NCBI GenBank assembly: GCA_963555705.1 | Contig: OY743184.1 | Coordinates: 30,073,614-30,137,613, forward strand | Length of the DNA: 64,000 nucleotides | Reading direction: 5' to 3' | Source of the DNA: Ligustrum vulgare | Lineage: Eukaryota > Streptophyta > Magnoliopsida > Lamiales > Oleaceae | Shown here: one piece after another, positions 11,074 through 23,688 of the stretch | How positions within the stretch are numbered: the stretch's first letter is position 1 | How the letters are laid out: every line of letters starts with the position of its first letter | Program-made: the position numbers and the translations under genes | Notes under the pieces: model-generated | Database searches by the model: none | What the model was told of the DNA's origin: nothing | What the model saw: the letters and a program-made list of their open reading frames with translations, nothing else

Positions 11074-11989
11074 TGATGAGTTCCGGAGTGGCTCGAAGAA
11101 CGTTGACCCGTTGCACGTGCCCGTAGGACCAATAACGAGACAAAGAGCCAAAAGAATCAAGCAGGCAATGCAAGGATTCATGCAAGTGTGGATGGACGAG
11201 TGCTCTAGTGCAAAGACTTTATTTACGTTGCATAAGAATGTAGAAGAGGAGCCAAAGTTATTGCAATGCATTTGGATCAAGGAAGAACAAGAAATTGAGC
11301 AGCAGCTGAGTCACGGCCGTAAAGACTGAAATCACGGCCGTAACGGATTCACGGCCGTAAAGCCAATATTACGGCCGTAACACGACAATGGCGAAATTTT
11401 GCAGAAGAGGACTTACGGCCGTAACCCACATCTTCACGGCCGTAAAGAGTTTGGTATCTTTTAGTTCAGAATGTTGATTACGGCCGTAAAGGTCATTTTC
11501 ACGGCCGTAACATATGTTGTCAATTTTTAATCCGTAGCGTGATTACGGCCGTAAAGGTTGTTTTCACGGCCGTAAATTAGGTTCCGAATTTTAAGTTAAT
11601 ATTAGGCGTTTTTAGCTTTTTAGTTTAGGTTGAATTCTAGTTTATTTTTAGTTGCTTTATTTTCTTTGCCTATATATATGGCTTTATTCAGCATTGTAAA
11701 ACACAACTTTATTCTTGAGATTAATGATATTGAAGGTGAGATATTCCCTTATATTTTCTTCGTGTTCTCGTCGAACAAATTAAACTTATCAAAGGATTTG
11801 ACAACCTTTGTGGCGTTCCCCCTTTGTGGTTCTTATCTCCGCATCGTAACGGGTTTTGGGTTTAATATACCCATAGTTCTTGCGTCGTGAGGTCGGGGTT
11901 GCATTGTTACCGTCTACTATCTTGGATTTTAGAGCTTTCCGGCGTTTAATTCCGCGTGTTCTTGGTGATCCCCATAACGGATCACATCA
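11074..11989 (+). repeat. LTR2, left LTR of the inner A insertion
   Basis: The LTR is 916 bp, TGATG to CATCA, directly preceded by GCCTA at 11069-11073. It carries inner-element markers (CACGACAATGG, TTTAGGTTG). The upstream integrase frame runs on into it only out of register, giving a short spurious tail to 11126. Confidence 0.92.
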
Positions 11990-11991
11990 TC

Positions 11992-12003
11992 TGGTATCAG
12001 AGC
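11992..12003 (+). other. Primer binding site, unit 2
   Basis: TGGTATCAGAGC two bases after LTR2; initiator-Met tRNA type. Confidence 0.92.
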
Positions 12004-12070
12004 CTGTCTCTAAATCCAATTATTTAGTATTCCAGTTCTTTTTCTTTTATTTTCAGTTATTAATTATTCA

Positions 12071-12112
<42 letters not shown>

Positions 12113-12508
12113 AGAAAAGAAGTGTTGTTGATTCGAACAAGAAATCAAGAAAATAATATTTGGCAAATCTTTCCAACAAATCCTTGTTTCCATAAAATTC
12201 TTTATTCTTGTTTCCATAAAACTTCTTCTTGCAATAGAATTCTTGTTTCCATAATTTCTTTCTTAAATTTCCTAATTCCAATATTTTCCATCAACTTTCC
12301 TTATTTGCACTTTGGGGTTATTCCACAAGGACCAAATCCGTGACTAGTTTGGTGGGTTCTTTGAGAACGTGGGAAAAAGGGAATCGAGAGGAAAAAGGCA
12401 GAGTGGTGAGAATAATAGAGGGAAAAAGCCAAATTGAGTGATACACGAGCGATAAAACACGTGAGGATCTTTATTTAATATTTTTTTCTCTTTTCTTTAT
12501 TACTAAGC
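12004..12508 (+). other. Untranslated leader, unit 2
   Basis: No gene is seen. One poly(A) run of about 38 bases at 12070-12107 replaces the two runs and intervening sequence of unit 1. The rest matches the other leaders. Confidence 0.75.
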
Positions 12509-15500
12509 ATGTCGCAGAAGGAAGTTTCGTCAACGGAAAAGGATCTTCAAGATTTTAAAATGCTTGCAATGGTGGAGGAACGTTTGGCAAAATGGGAAGC
12601 GAGGTTGGATGCCAAGTTGGAAGCAAAATTTGGTCCACAATCCGGCGTGAATGTGGAAAGGGATAATAATCCGGGGGAGACACGAGGTGCGGGAAATGTT
12701 CAACCACGTCAGGAACAACCGCGCAATTTCCCTAATTTACGGAGACCACTAAGGTATGACTTCAACCCACAATTTAGAGCTAGGAATGAACATGTTGAGG
12801 TTGTTGATAGTGATGAGGATAGTGGTGAATTGTCTATTACTAGTGTTGGTAGGAGACGAGATCGGAGAGAAAGACGTGATAGGGGATATAGGCGTGATCG
12901 TAGGGATGATGTAGATGGACATGTTGGTAACATTAAAATGTCCATTCCCTCGTTTCAGGGTAAGAGTAATCCGGACGTTTATTTTGAATGGGAAAAGAGG
13001 GTAGAATTAATTTTCGATTGTCATAATTATTCTGAAGCTAAGAAGGTTAAATTGGCAGTCGTAGAATTTACTGATTATGCTATAGTATGGTGGGATCAAT
13101 TGGTAACTAGTAAAAGGAGAAATGGGGAGAGGCCTATTGAAACTTGGGATGAGTTGAAGGCCCTTATGAGAAAACGATTTGTGCCTGGACATTACTATAG
13201 GGATCTTTACCAAAAATTACAAACCCTTTCCCAAGGTAGTAAGAGTGTAGAGGATTACCATAGGGAGATGGAGGTTGCCATTATTCGGGCTAATATAGAG
13301 GAAGACCCGGAGGCAACCATGGCTAGGTTTTTAAATGGTTTAAATCGAGATATTGCTAATGTTATTGAATTGCAGCATTATATCGATTTGGAGGAAATGC
13401 TTCACATGTCCATGAAAGTGGAGCGACAGTTAAAAAGGAAGGGAACTTCCAAATTCTCTACAAGTTCCAATTCTTTTGGTAAGTCTACGTGGAGTGGGAT
13501 TTCCAAAAATGAAGGGGTTGTGCAGAAAAATAAATTTGAGGCATCGAAGGGAAAGGTAGAGCCACCCAACAAAGGTAAAATTACTTCTGACTCTCAAGCT
13601 TCTAGGACTAGAGATATCCGTTGCTTTAAATGTTCCGGTTTAGGACATATTTCTTCACAATGTCCAAATAAACGAATATTGGTTATGCATGATGGGGTAT
13701 TAAGTTCGGAGGATGAGAAAGGGGGAGAAGTGGAGGATGAGTATAAGGATATGCCAGCTCTAGAGGATGTTAGTGAAAATGATGATGCGGACTATGCAGT
13801 AGCTAAATCACTTGTCACTAGGAGAGCCCTTAGTACTCAAGTTAAGGTGGAAGAGTCGGGTGAGCAGCGAGAAAATATATTTCATACTAGGTGTTTTGTG
13901 AATAACAAAGTGTGTAGTTTGATAATAGATGGGGGTAGTTGTGCGAACGTTGCCAGCACTACTTTAGTAGAGAAATTGTGCCTACCTATGCTAAAACACC
14001 CTAGGCCGTATAAGCTACAGTAGTTAAATGAATCGGGTGAGATTAAGGTAAATAAACAAGTGGTAGTTGATTTGGCGATTGGGAAGTATGAAGATAGGGT
14101 GGTTTGTGATGTGGTACCCATGCATGCGGGGCACATCTTGTTGGGCAGGCCATGGCAATTCGATAGGAAGGTTATTCATGATGGATTTAAAAATAGGTAT
14201 ACCTTCACTAAGGATGGGAAAAATGTCAAACTAATGCCTTTGTCACCTCAACAGGTCTATGAAGACCAATTGAAATTAAAAAGTGAGGAAGAGAGAAAGA
14301 GGGTCGGGACCACGATCCCGGAAAAAGGAGAGTTGAGTGAACAGAAGAGGGTCGGGACCACGATCCGGGAAAAAGGAGAGTTGTGTGAAAAACCGAGAGT
14401 TGGGACCACGATCCCAGAAAAAGGAGAGGGTGTGAAGAGTGCCAGTAAAAGAGAGAAAACAAAGGTAAGCTTCTACGCAAAACAGAGTGATATCACCAAA
14501 GCTATTTCTACAAATAAACCTGTGATTTTACTAATGTACAAGGAATCCCTCCTTGTGCTTGATGAAGCTAACCACTCCCTCCCCAGTTTAGCTATGTCTC
14601 TTTTGCAGGAATCTGCAGATTTATTTCCCGAGGATATTCCTAGTGGGCTACCGCCAATTCGAGGGATTGAACACCAGATTGACTTCGTGCCAGGAGCGGT
14701 CATTCCAAACAGGCCAGCTTATAGGAGCAATCCAGAAGAGACCAAGGAGCTACAAAAGCAGGTTGAAGAGCTGCTGAAAAAGGGCTATGTTCGGGAAAGC
14801 ATGAGCCCATGTGCAGTACCAGTTCTGTTGGTACCCAAAAAGGATGGGACTTGGAGGATGTGCGTGGACTGTAGGGCAGTCAACAATATTACGGTAAAGT
14901 ATCGCCATCCCATACCTAGACTTGATGACATGCTTGATGAACTTTATGGTGCTAGTATTTTTAGTAAAATAGACCTTAAGAGTGGTTATCACCAAATTCG
15001 TATGAAAGAAGGTGATGAATGGAAAACCGCCTTCAAAACCAAATATGGTTTATATGAATGGATGGTTATGCCGTTCGGCCTCTCAAATGCACCTAGCACT
15101 TTTATGAGATTAATGAATCATGTCTTGCGTGCTTACATTGGTAAATTTGTCGTGGTATACTTTGATGGCATTCTGGTATATAGTAAGAACTTAGGTGATC
15201 ACATCGAACATTTAAGATCTGTTTTGGAAGTTTTGAAAACTGAGAAACTATATGCTAATTTTAAAAAGTGTACTTTTTGCATGGAAAAGGTAATTTTTCT
15301 TGGTTTTGTCGTTAGTTCTAATGGTGTTGAGGTAGATGAGGAGAAAATTCGTGCTATTAAAGAATGGCCAACTCCCAAAAGTATTACGGAGGTTAGGAGC
15401 TTCCACGGGTTGGCTGGGTTTTATAGGAGGTTTGTTAAAGATTTTAGCACACTTGCAGCACCACTAACAGAAATAGTCAAGAAAAGTGTAGGATTCCATT

Positions 15501-16113
15501 GGGGGGAAGCACAAGAAAATGCTTTTAAAATGCTTAAGGATAGGTTATGTTCTGCACCGGTTTTAGCTTTACCTAACTTTAACCAAACCTTTGAGATTGA
15601 ATGTGATGCATCAGGAATAGGTATTGGAGCTGTTCTTATGCAGGAAAAAAGACCGATTGCATTTTTTAGTGAAAAGCTGAGTGGGGCAGTTTTGAATTAT
15701 CCGACCTACGACAAGGAGCTTTATGCTCTTGTTCGTGCCTTGGAAACATGGCAGCACTATCTGTGGCCAAAGGAATTCGTTATACACACTGACCACGAGT
15801 CACTGAAACACCTCAAGGGACAAGGTAAACTAAACAAACGACACGCCCGTTGGATAGAATTCATTGAGACATTTCCATATGTCATTCGCTATAAGCAAGG
15901 TAAGGAGAATGTGGTAGCAGATGCCCTTTCTCGCAGGTATGTTCTCTTAACTTCTTTAAATGCGAAGTATGCTTGGGTTCGAGTATATAAAAGGTATATA
16001 TGTTAATGACCCTGATTTTTCTACCATTTATGCTTCATGTGAAAAGGGTGCAATTGATAAATTTTATAGGCATGAAGGCTATTTGTTTAGGGAAAGTAAA
16101 CTTTGTGTGCCTA
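12509..16113 (+). pseudogene. gag-pol unit 2, truncated, with stop and frameshift
   Basis: The domain order is the same as in unit 1: gag, CCHC knuckle, DGGS protease, RT, RNase H, and the first part of the integrase zinc region ending at GCCTA (16109-16113). A TAG at 14021-14023 replaces the Trp codon of KLQWLNESGE; unit 3 has the same stop. The codon that is TAG in unit 1 is CAG here. The RT active site is again YFDG (GGC at 15167-15169). A one-base insertion near 15969 shifts the frame just after RNase H, ending it at 16004-16006. The protein would be split into a gag-protease part and an internal RT part with no initiation signal of its own. Confidence 0.93.
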
Positions 16114-17029
16114 TGATGAGTTCCGGAGTGGCTCGAAGAACGTTGACCCGTTGCACGTGCCCGTAGGACCAATAACGAGACAAAGAGCCAAAAGAATCAA
16201 GCAGGCAATGCAAGGATTCATGCAAGCGTGGATGGACGAGTGCTCTAGTGCAAAGACTTTATTTACGTTGCATAAGAATGTGGAAGAGGAGCCAAAGTTA
16301 TTGCAATGCGTTTGGATCAAGGAAGAACAAGAAATTGGGCAGCAGCTGAGTCACGGCCGTAAAGACTGAAATCACGGCCGTAACGGATTCACGGCCGTAA
16401 AGCCAATATTACGGCCGTAACACGACAATGGCGAAATTTTGCAGAAGAGGACTTACGGCCGTAACCCACATCTTCACGGCCGTAAAGAGTTTGGTATCTT
16501 TTAGTTCAGAATGTTGATTACGGCCGTAAAGGTCATTTTCACGGCCGTAACATATGTTGTCAATTTTTAATCCGTAGCGTGATTACGGCCGTAAAGGTTG
16601 TTTTCACGGCCGTAAATTAGGTTCCGAATTTTAAGTTAATATTAGGCGTTTTTAGCTTTTTAGTTTAGGTTGAATTCTAGTTTATTTTTAGTTGCTTTAT
16701 TTTCTTTGCCTATATATATGGCTTTATTCAGCATTGTAAAACACAACTTTATTCTTGAGATTAATGATATTGAAGGTGAGATATTCCCTTATATTTTCTT
16801 CGTGTTCTCGTCGAACAAATTAAACTTATCAAAGGATTTGACAACCTTTGTGGCGTTCCCCCTTTGTGGTTCTTATCTCCGCATCGTAACGGGTTTTGGG
16901 TTTAATATACCCATAGTTCTTGCGTCGTGAGGTCGGGGTTGCATTGTTACCGTCTACTATCTTGGATTTTAGAGCTTTCCGGCGTTTAATTCCGCGTGTT
17001 CTTGGTGATCCCCATAACGGATCACATCA
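16114..17029 (+). repeat. LTR3, shared between tandem units 2 and 3
   Basis: The LTR is 916 bp, TGATG to CATCA, preceded by GCCTA at 16109-16113. It carries the inner-element markers and serves both as the 3' boundary of unit 2 and the 5' LTR of unit 3. Confidence 0.92.
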
Positions 17030-17031
17030 TC

Positions 17032-17043
17032 TGGTATCAGAGC
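17032..17043 (+). other. Primer binding site, unit 3
   Basis: TGGTATCAGAGC two bases after LTR3; initiator-Met tRNA type. Confidence 0.92.
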
Positions 17044-17537
17044 CTGTCTCTAAATCCAATTATTTAGTATTCCAGTTCTTTTTCTTTTATTTTCAGTTAT
17101 TAATTATTCACAAAAAAAAAAAAAAAAAAAAAAAAGAGGAAGAAAAGAAGTGTTGTTGATTCGAACAAGAAATCAAGAAAATAATATTTGGCAAATCTTT
17201 CCAACAAATCCTTGTTTCCATAAAATTCTTTATTCTTGTTTCCATAAAACTTCTTCTTGCAATAGAATTCTTGTTTCCATAATTTCTTTCTTAAATTTCC
17301 TAATTCCAATATTTTCCATCAACTTTCCTTATTTGCACTTTGGGGTTTATTCCACAAGGACCAAATCCGTGACTAGTTTGGTGGGTTCTTTGAGAACGTG
17401 GGAAAAAGGGAATCGAGAGGAAAAAGGCAGAGTGGTGAGAATAATAGAGGGAAAAAGCCAAATTGAGTGATACACGAGCGATAAAACACGTGAGGATCTT
17501 TATTTAATATTTTTTTCTCTTTTCTTTATTACTAAGC
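17044..17537 (+). other. Untranslated leader, unit 3
   Basis: No gene is seen. It is the same as the unit 2 leader except that the poly(A) run (about 17112-17135) is some 13 bases shorter, which explains most of the difference in unit length. Confidence 0.75.
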
Positions 17538-20500
17538 ATGTCGCAGAAGGAAGTTTCGTCAACGGAAAAGGATCTTCAAGATTTTAAAATGCTTGCAATG
17601 GTGGAGGAACGTTTGGCAAAATGGGAAGCGAGGTTGGATGCCAAGTTGGAAGCAAAATTTGGTCCACAATCCGGCGTGAATGTGGAAAGGGATAATAATC
17701 CGGGGGAGACACGAGGTGCGGGAAATGTTCAACCACGTCAGGAACAACCGCGCAATTTCCCTAATTTACGGAGACCACTAAGGTATGACTTCAACCCACA
17801 ATTTAGAGCTAGGAATGAACATGTTGAGGTTGTTGATAGTGATGAGGATAGTGGTGAATTGTCTATTACTAGTGTTGGTAGGAGACGAGATCGGAGAGAA
17901 AGACGTGATAGGGGATATAGGCGTGATCGTAGGGATGATGTAGATGGACATGTTGGTAACATTAAAATGTCCATTCCCTCGTTTCAGGGTAAGAGTAATC
18001 CGGACGTTTATTTTGAATGGGAAAAGAGGGTAGAATTAATTTTCGATTGTCATAATTATTCTGAAGCTAAGAAGGTTAAATTGGCAGTCGTAGAATTTAC
18101 TGATTATGCTATAGTATGGTGGGATCAATTGGTAACTAGTAAAAGGAGAAATGGGGAGAGGCCTATTGAAACTTGGGATGAGTTGAAGGCCCTTATGAGA
18201 AAACGATTTGTGCCTGGACATTACTATAGGGATCTTTACCAAAAATTACAAACCCTTTCCCAAGGTAGTAAGAGTGTAGAGGATTACCATAGGGAGATGG
18301 AGGTTGCCATTATTCGGGCTAATATAGAGGAAGACCCGGAGGCAACCATGGCTAGGTTTTTAAATGGTTTAAATCGAGATATTGCTAATGTTATTGAATT
18401 GCAGCATTATATCGATTTGGAGGAAATGCTTCACATGTCCATGAAAGTGGAGCGACAGTTAAAAAGGAAGGGAACTTCCAAATTCTCTACAAGTTCCAAT
18501 TCTTTTGGTAAGTCTACGTGGAGTGGGATTTCCAAAAATGAAGGGGTTGTGCAGAAAAATAAATTTGAGGCATCGAAGGGAAAGGTAGAGCCACCCAACA
18601 AAGGTAAAATTACTTCTGACTCTCAAGCTTCTAGGACTAGAGATATCCGTTGCTTTAAATGTTCCGGTTTAGGACATATTTCTTCACAATGTCCAAATAA
18701 ACGAATATTGGTTATGCATGATGGGGTATTAAGTTCGGAGGATGAGAAAGGGGGAGAAGTGGAGGATGAGTATAAGGATATGCCAGCTCTAGAGGATGTT
18801 AGTGAAAATGATGATGCGGACTATGCAGTAGCTAAATCACTTGTCACTAGGAGAGCCCTTAGTACTCAAGTTAAGGTGGAAGAGTCGGGTGAGCAGCGAG
18901 AAAATATATTTCATACTAGGTGTTTTGTGAATAACAAAGTGTGTAGTTTGATAATAGATGGGGGTAGTTGTGCGAACGTTGCCAGCACTACTTTAGTAGA
19001 GAAATTGTGCCTACCTATGCTAAAACACCCTAGGCCGTATAAGCTACAGTAGTTAAATGAATCGGGTGAGATTAAGGTAAATAAACAAGTGGTAGTTGAT
19101 TTGGCGATTGGGAAGTATGAAGATAGGGTGGTTTGTGATGTGGTACCCATGCATGCGGGGCACATCTTGTTGGGCAGGCCATGGCAATTCGATAGGAAGG
19201 TTATTCATGATGGATTTAAAAATAGGTATACCTTCACTAAGGATGGGAAAAATGTCAAACTAATGCCTTTGTCACCTCAACAGGTCTATGAAGACCAATT
19301 GAAATTAAAAAGTGAGGAAGAGAGAAAGAGGGTCGGGACCACGATCCCGGAAAAAGGAGAGTTGAGTGAACAGAAGAGGGTCGGGACCACGATCCGGGAA
19401 AAAGGAGAGTTGTGTGAAAAACCGAGAGTTGGGACCACGATCCCAGAAAAAGGAGAGGGTGTGAAGAGTGCCAGTAAAAGAGAGAAAACAAAGGTAAGCT
19501 TCTACGCAAAACAGAGTGATATCACCAAAGCTATTTCTACAAATAAACCTGTGATTTTACTAATGTACAAGGAATCCCTCCTTGTGCTTGATGAAGCTAA
19601 CCACTCCCTCCCCAGTTTAGCTATGTCTCTTTTGCAGGAATCTGCAGATTTATTTCCCGAGGATATTCCTAGTGGGCTACCGCCAATTCGAGGGATTGAA
19701 CACCAGATTGACTTCGTGCCAGGAGCGGTCATTCCAAACAGGCCAGCTTATAGGAGCAATCCAGAAGAGACCAAGGAGCTACAAAAGCAGGTTGAAGAGC
19801 TGCTGAAAAAGGGCTATGTTCGGGAAAGCATGAGCCCATGTGCAGTACCAGTTCTGTTGGTACCCAAAAAGGATGGGACTTGGAGGATGTGCGTGGACTG
19901 TAGGGCAGTCAACAATATTACGGTAAAGTATCGCCATCCCATACCTAGACTTGATGACATGCTTGATGAACTTTATGGTGCTAGTATTTTTAGTAAAATA
20001 GACCTTAAGAGTGGTTATCACCAAATTCGTATGAAAGAAGGTGATGAATGGAAAACCGCCTTCAAAACCAAATATGGTTTATATGAATGGATGGTTATGC
20101 CGTTCGGCCTCTCAAATGCACCTAGCACTTTTATGAGATTAATGAATCATGTCTTGCGTGCTTACATTGGTAAATTTGTCGTGGTATACTTTGATGGCAT
20201 TCTGGTATATAGTAAGAACTTAGGTGATCACATCGAACATTTAAGATCTGTTTTGGAAGTTTTGAAAACTGAGAAACTATATGCTAATTTTAAAAAGTGT
20301 ACTTTTTGCATGGAAAAGGTAATTTTTCTTGGTTTTGTCGTTAGTTCTAATGGTGTTGAGGTAGATGAGGAGAAAATTCGTGCTATTAAAGAATGGCCAA
20401 CTCCCAAAAGTATTACGGAGGTTAGGAGCTTCCACGGGTTGGCTGGGTTTTATAGGAGGTTTGTTAAAGATTTTAGCACACTTGCAGCACCACTAACAGA

Positions 20501-21141
20501 AATAGTCAAGAAAAGTGTAGGATTCCATTGGGGGGAAGCACAAGAAAATGCTTTTAAAATGCTTAAGGATAGGTTATGTTCTGCACCGGTTTTAGCTTTA
20601 CCTAACTTTAACCAAACCTTTGAGATTGAATGTGATGCATCAGGAATAGGTATTGGAGCTGTTCTTATGCAGGAAAAAAGACCGATTGCATTTTTTAGTG
20701 AAAAGCTGAGTGGGGCAGTTTTGAATTATCCGACCTACGACAAGGAGCTTTATGCTCTTGTTCGTGCCTTGGAAACATGGCAGCACTATCTGTGGCCAAA
20801 GGAATTCGTTATACACACTGACCACGAGTCACTGAAACACCTCAAGGGACAAGGTAAACTAAACAAACGACACGCCCGTTGGATAGAATTCATTGAGACA
20901 TTTCCATATGTCATTCGCTATAAGCAAGGTAAGGAGAATGTGGTAGCAGATGCCCTTTCTCGCAGGTATGTTCTCTTAACTTCTTTAAATGCGAAGTTGC
21001 TTGGGTTCGAGTATATAAAAGGTATATATGTTAATGACCCTGATTTTTCTACCATTTATGCTTCATGTGAAAAGGGTGCAATTGATAAATTTTATAGGCA
21101 TGAAGGCTATTTGTTTAGGGAAAGTAAACTTTGTGTGCCTA
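17538..21141 (+). pseudogene. gag-pol unit 3, truncated at the integrase zinc finger
   Basis: This copy is nearly identical to unit 2. It has the same TAG in place of Trp at 19050-19052 and the same YFDG active site (GGC at 20196-20198), but lacks the one-base insertion of unit 2, so the pol frame is open from the stop to the junction. It ends at RESKLCVP and GCCTA (21137-21141). Apart from the nonsense codon the frame is continuous from ATG 17538 (MSQKEVSST) to the LTR. It lacks most of integrase. Confidence 0.93.
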
Positions 21142-22057
21142 TGATGAGTTCCGGAGTGGCTCGAAGAACGTTGACCCGTTGCACGTGCCCGTAGGACCAA
21201 TAACGAGACAAAGAGCCAAAAGAATCAAGCAGGCAATGCAAGGATTCATGCAAGCGTGGATGGACGAGTGCTCTAGTGCAAAGACTTTATTTACGTTGCA
21301 TAAGAATGTAGAAGAGGAGCCAAAGTTATTGCAATGCATTTGGATCAAGGAAGAACAAGAAATTGGGCAGCAGCTGAGTCACGGCCGTAAAGACTGAAAT
21401 CACGGCCGTAACGGATTCACGGCCGTAAAGCCAATATTACGGCCGTAACACGATAATGGCGAAATTTTGCAGAAGAGGACTTACGGCCGTAACCCACATC
21501 TTCACGGCCGTAAAGAGTTTGGTATCTTTTAGTTCAGAATGTTGATTACGGCCGTAAAGGTCATTTTCACGGCCGTAACATATGTTGTCAATTTTTAATC
21601 CGTAGCGTGATTACGGCCGTAAAGGTTGTTTTCACGGCCGTAAATTAGGTTCCGAATTTTAAGTTAATATTAGGCGTTTTTAGCTTTTTAGTTTAGGTTG
21701 AATTCTAGTTTATTTTTAGTTGCTTTATTTTCTTTGCCTATATATATGGCTTTATTCAGCATTGTAAAACACAACTTTATTCTTGAGATTAATGATATTG
21801 AAGGTGAGATATTCCCTTATATTTTCTTCGTGTTCTCGTCGAACAAATTAAACTTATCAAAGGATTTGACAACCTTTGTGGCGTTCCCCCTTTGTGGTTC
21901 TTATCTCCGCATCGTAACGGGTTTTGGGTTTAATATACCCATAGTTCTTGCGTCGTGAGGTCGGGGTTGCATTGTTACCGTCTACTATCTTGGATTTTAG
22001 AGCTTTCCGGCGTTTAATTCCGCGTGTTCTTGGTGATCCCCATAACGGATCACATCA
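21142..22057 (+). repeat. LTR4, 5' LTR of the last inner copy
   Basis: The LTR is 916 bp, TGATG to CATCA, preceded by GCCTA. It has inner-element markers, with a private CACGATAATGG variant. Confidence 0.92.
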
Positions 22058-22059
22058 TC

Positions 22060-22122
22060 TGGTATCAGAGCCTGTCTCTAAATCCAATTATTTAGTATTC
22101 CAGTTCTTTTTCTTTTATTTTC
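22060..22122 (+). other. PBS and leader remnant after LTR4
   Basis: TGGTATCAGAGC at 22060-22071 and about 50 bases of leader match units 2 and 3 up to TTTTATTTTC. The match stops at 22122, where inverted integrase sequence begins. The rest of this internal region has been deleted. Confidence 0.85.
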
Positions 22123-22440
22123 TTTTGCTAAACCTGTCTACCACCACAAATATCGAGTCTTTACCTTTTTTTGTCCTAGGCAGACCTAACACAAAATCCA
22201 TAGATATATCTACCCAAGGTTCATTAGGTACGGGCAAAGGTGTATACAAACCTTGTGGCAATACTCTAGACTTAGATTGTTTACAAGTTATGCATCTTTC
22301 ACAAATATGGTGAACATCCCTTTTCATTTTAGGCCAATAAAAATGTTCTTGTAAAGTTTCTAACGTCTTAAGAACACCAAAGTGTCCCATTAACCCCCCA
22401 CCATGAGCCTCACGCACTAGCAATTCACGCATAGAACAAT
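22123..22440 (-). pseudogene. Inverted integrase fragment (zinc finger and start of catalytic core)
   Basis: Read on the minus strand, this continues the outer element's integrase exactly where the plus-strand copies stop: [22 protein letters not shown], then [16 protein letters not shown] with the paired His and Cys of the HHCC zinc finger, then [14 protein letters not shown] with the first catalytic Asp, ending at VVVDRFSK. The junction with LTR5 carries the duplication GCCTA (as TAGGC, 22441-22445). The remaining core is missing. The same residues in normal orientation are in the copy at 40530-40886. Confidence 0.92.
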
Positions 22441-22445
22441 TAGGC

Positions 22446-23359
22446 TGATGTGATCCGTTATGGGGATCACCAAGAACACGCGGAATTAAACGCCGGAAAG
22501 CTCTAAAATCCAAGATAGTAGACGGTAACAATGCAACCCCGACCTCACGACGCAAGAACTATGGGTATATTAAACCCAAAACCCGTTACGATGCGGAGAT
22601 AAGAACCACAAAGGGGGAACGCCACAAAGGTTGTCAAATCCTTTGATAAGTTTAATTTGTTCGACGAGAACACGAAGAAAATATAAGGGAATATCTCACC
22701 TTCAATATCATTAATCTCAAGAATAAAGTTGTGTTTTACAATGCTGAATAAAGCCATATATATAGGCAAAGAAAATAAAGCAACTAAAAATAAACTAGAA
22801 TTCAACCTAAACTAAAAAGCTAAAAACGCCTAATATTAACTTAAAATTCGGAACCTAATTTACGGCCGTGAAAACAACCTTTACGGCCGTAATCACGCTA
22901 CGGATTAAAAATTGACAACATATGTTACGGCCGTGAAAATGACCTTTACGGCCGTAATCAACATTCTGAACTAAAAGATACCAAACTCTTTACGGCCGTG
23001 AAGATGTGGGTTACGGCCGTAAGTCCTCTTCTGCAAAATTTCGCCATTGTCGTGTTACGGCCGTAATATTGGCTTTACGGCCGTGAATCCGTTACGGCCG
23101 TGATTTCAGTCTTTACGGCCGTGACTCAGCTGCTGCCCAATTTCTCGTTCTTCCTTGATCCAAATGCATTGCAATAACTTTGGCTCCTCTTCCACATTCT
23201 TATGCATCGTAAATGAAGTCTTTGCACTAGAGCACTCGTCCATCCACGCTTGCATGAATCCTTGCATTGCCTGCTTGATTCTTTTGGCTCTTTGTCTTGT
23301 TATTGGTCCTACGGGCACGTGCAATGGGTCAACGTTCTTCGAGCCACTCCGGAACTCAT
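22446..23359 (-). repeat. LTR5, inverted 3' LTR of the inner insertion
   Basis: It is an A-family LTR in reverse, beginning TGATGTGATCC (complement of GGATCACATCA) and ending CCGGAACTCAT, two bases short of the terminal TGATG. It has the inner-element markers. Together with the adjoining integrase piece it forms a 1.24-kb inverted segment. Confidence 0.92.
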
Positions 23360-23688
23360 TAACTTCATGAGAGGGTGAAAGGACAAATTGAAAAGAAAAA
23401 TGAGCGTTATGCGACTCATGCCAACAAAGGTAGGAGGCAAGTGACGTTCGAGCCAGGTGATTGGGTGTGGGTGCACTTGCGAAAGGAACGATTCCCAACC
23501 CTAAGAAAGTCTAAGTTGCAGCCAAGAGGCGATAGCCCTTTTCAGATCCTTGAAAAGATAAATGAGAATGCATATAAGCTCGATCTTCCAGGTGAGTATA
23601 ATGTGTCTGCTTCATTTAATGTTGCTGATCTTTCTCTGTTTGATGCAGGTGATGATTCGAGGACGAATCCTTTTCAACAGGGAGGGGA
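23360..23688 (+). pseudogene. Outer A element pol 3' end with polypurine tract
   Basis: The plus-strand reading resumes in integrase C-terminal sequence (LHERVKGQIEKKNERYATH, EPGDWVWVHLRKERF, NAYKLDLPGEYNVSAS). The frame runs on through LTR6 to a stop near 23942, giving the [16 protein letters not shown] tail, so this copy shows the intact LTR-overlapping C-terminus. The polypurine tract AGGGAGGGGA is at 23679-23688. Integrase core residues between the inverted fragment and this point are missing. Confidence 0.88.

Noticed and set aside
11074..16369. Short frames ending [17 protein letters not shown] after each truncated pol
   Set aside because: They arise when the integrase frame crosses GCCTA into the LTR out of register; the natural tail frame differs by one base (compare 23363-23942).
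11990..21141. Assembly duplication as the explanation of units 2 and 3
   Set aside because: Not fully excluded, but the units differ in poly(A) length, an inserted base at 15969, and scattered LTR substitutions (for example CACGATAATGG only in LTR4), which argues for real copies. Long-read confirmation is listed under the finding.
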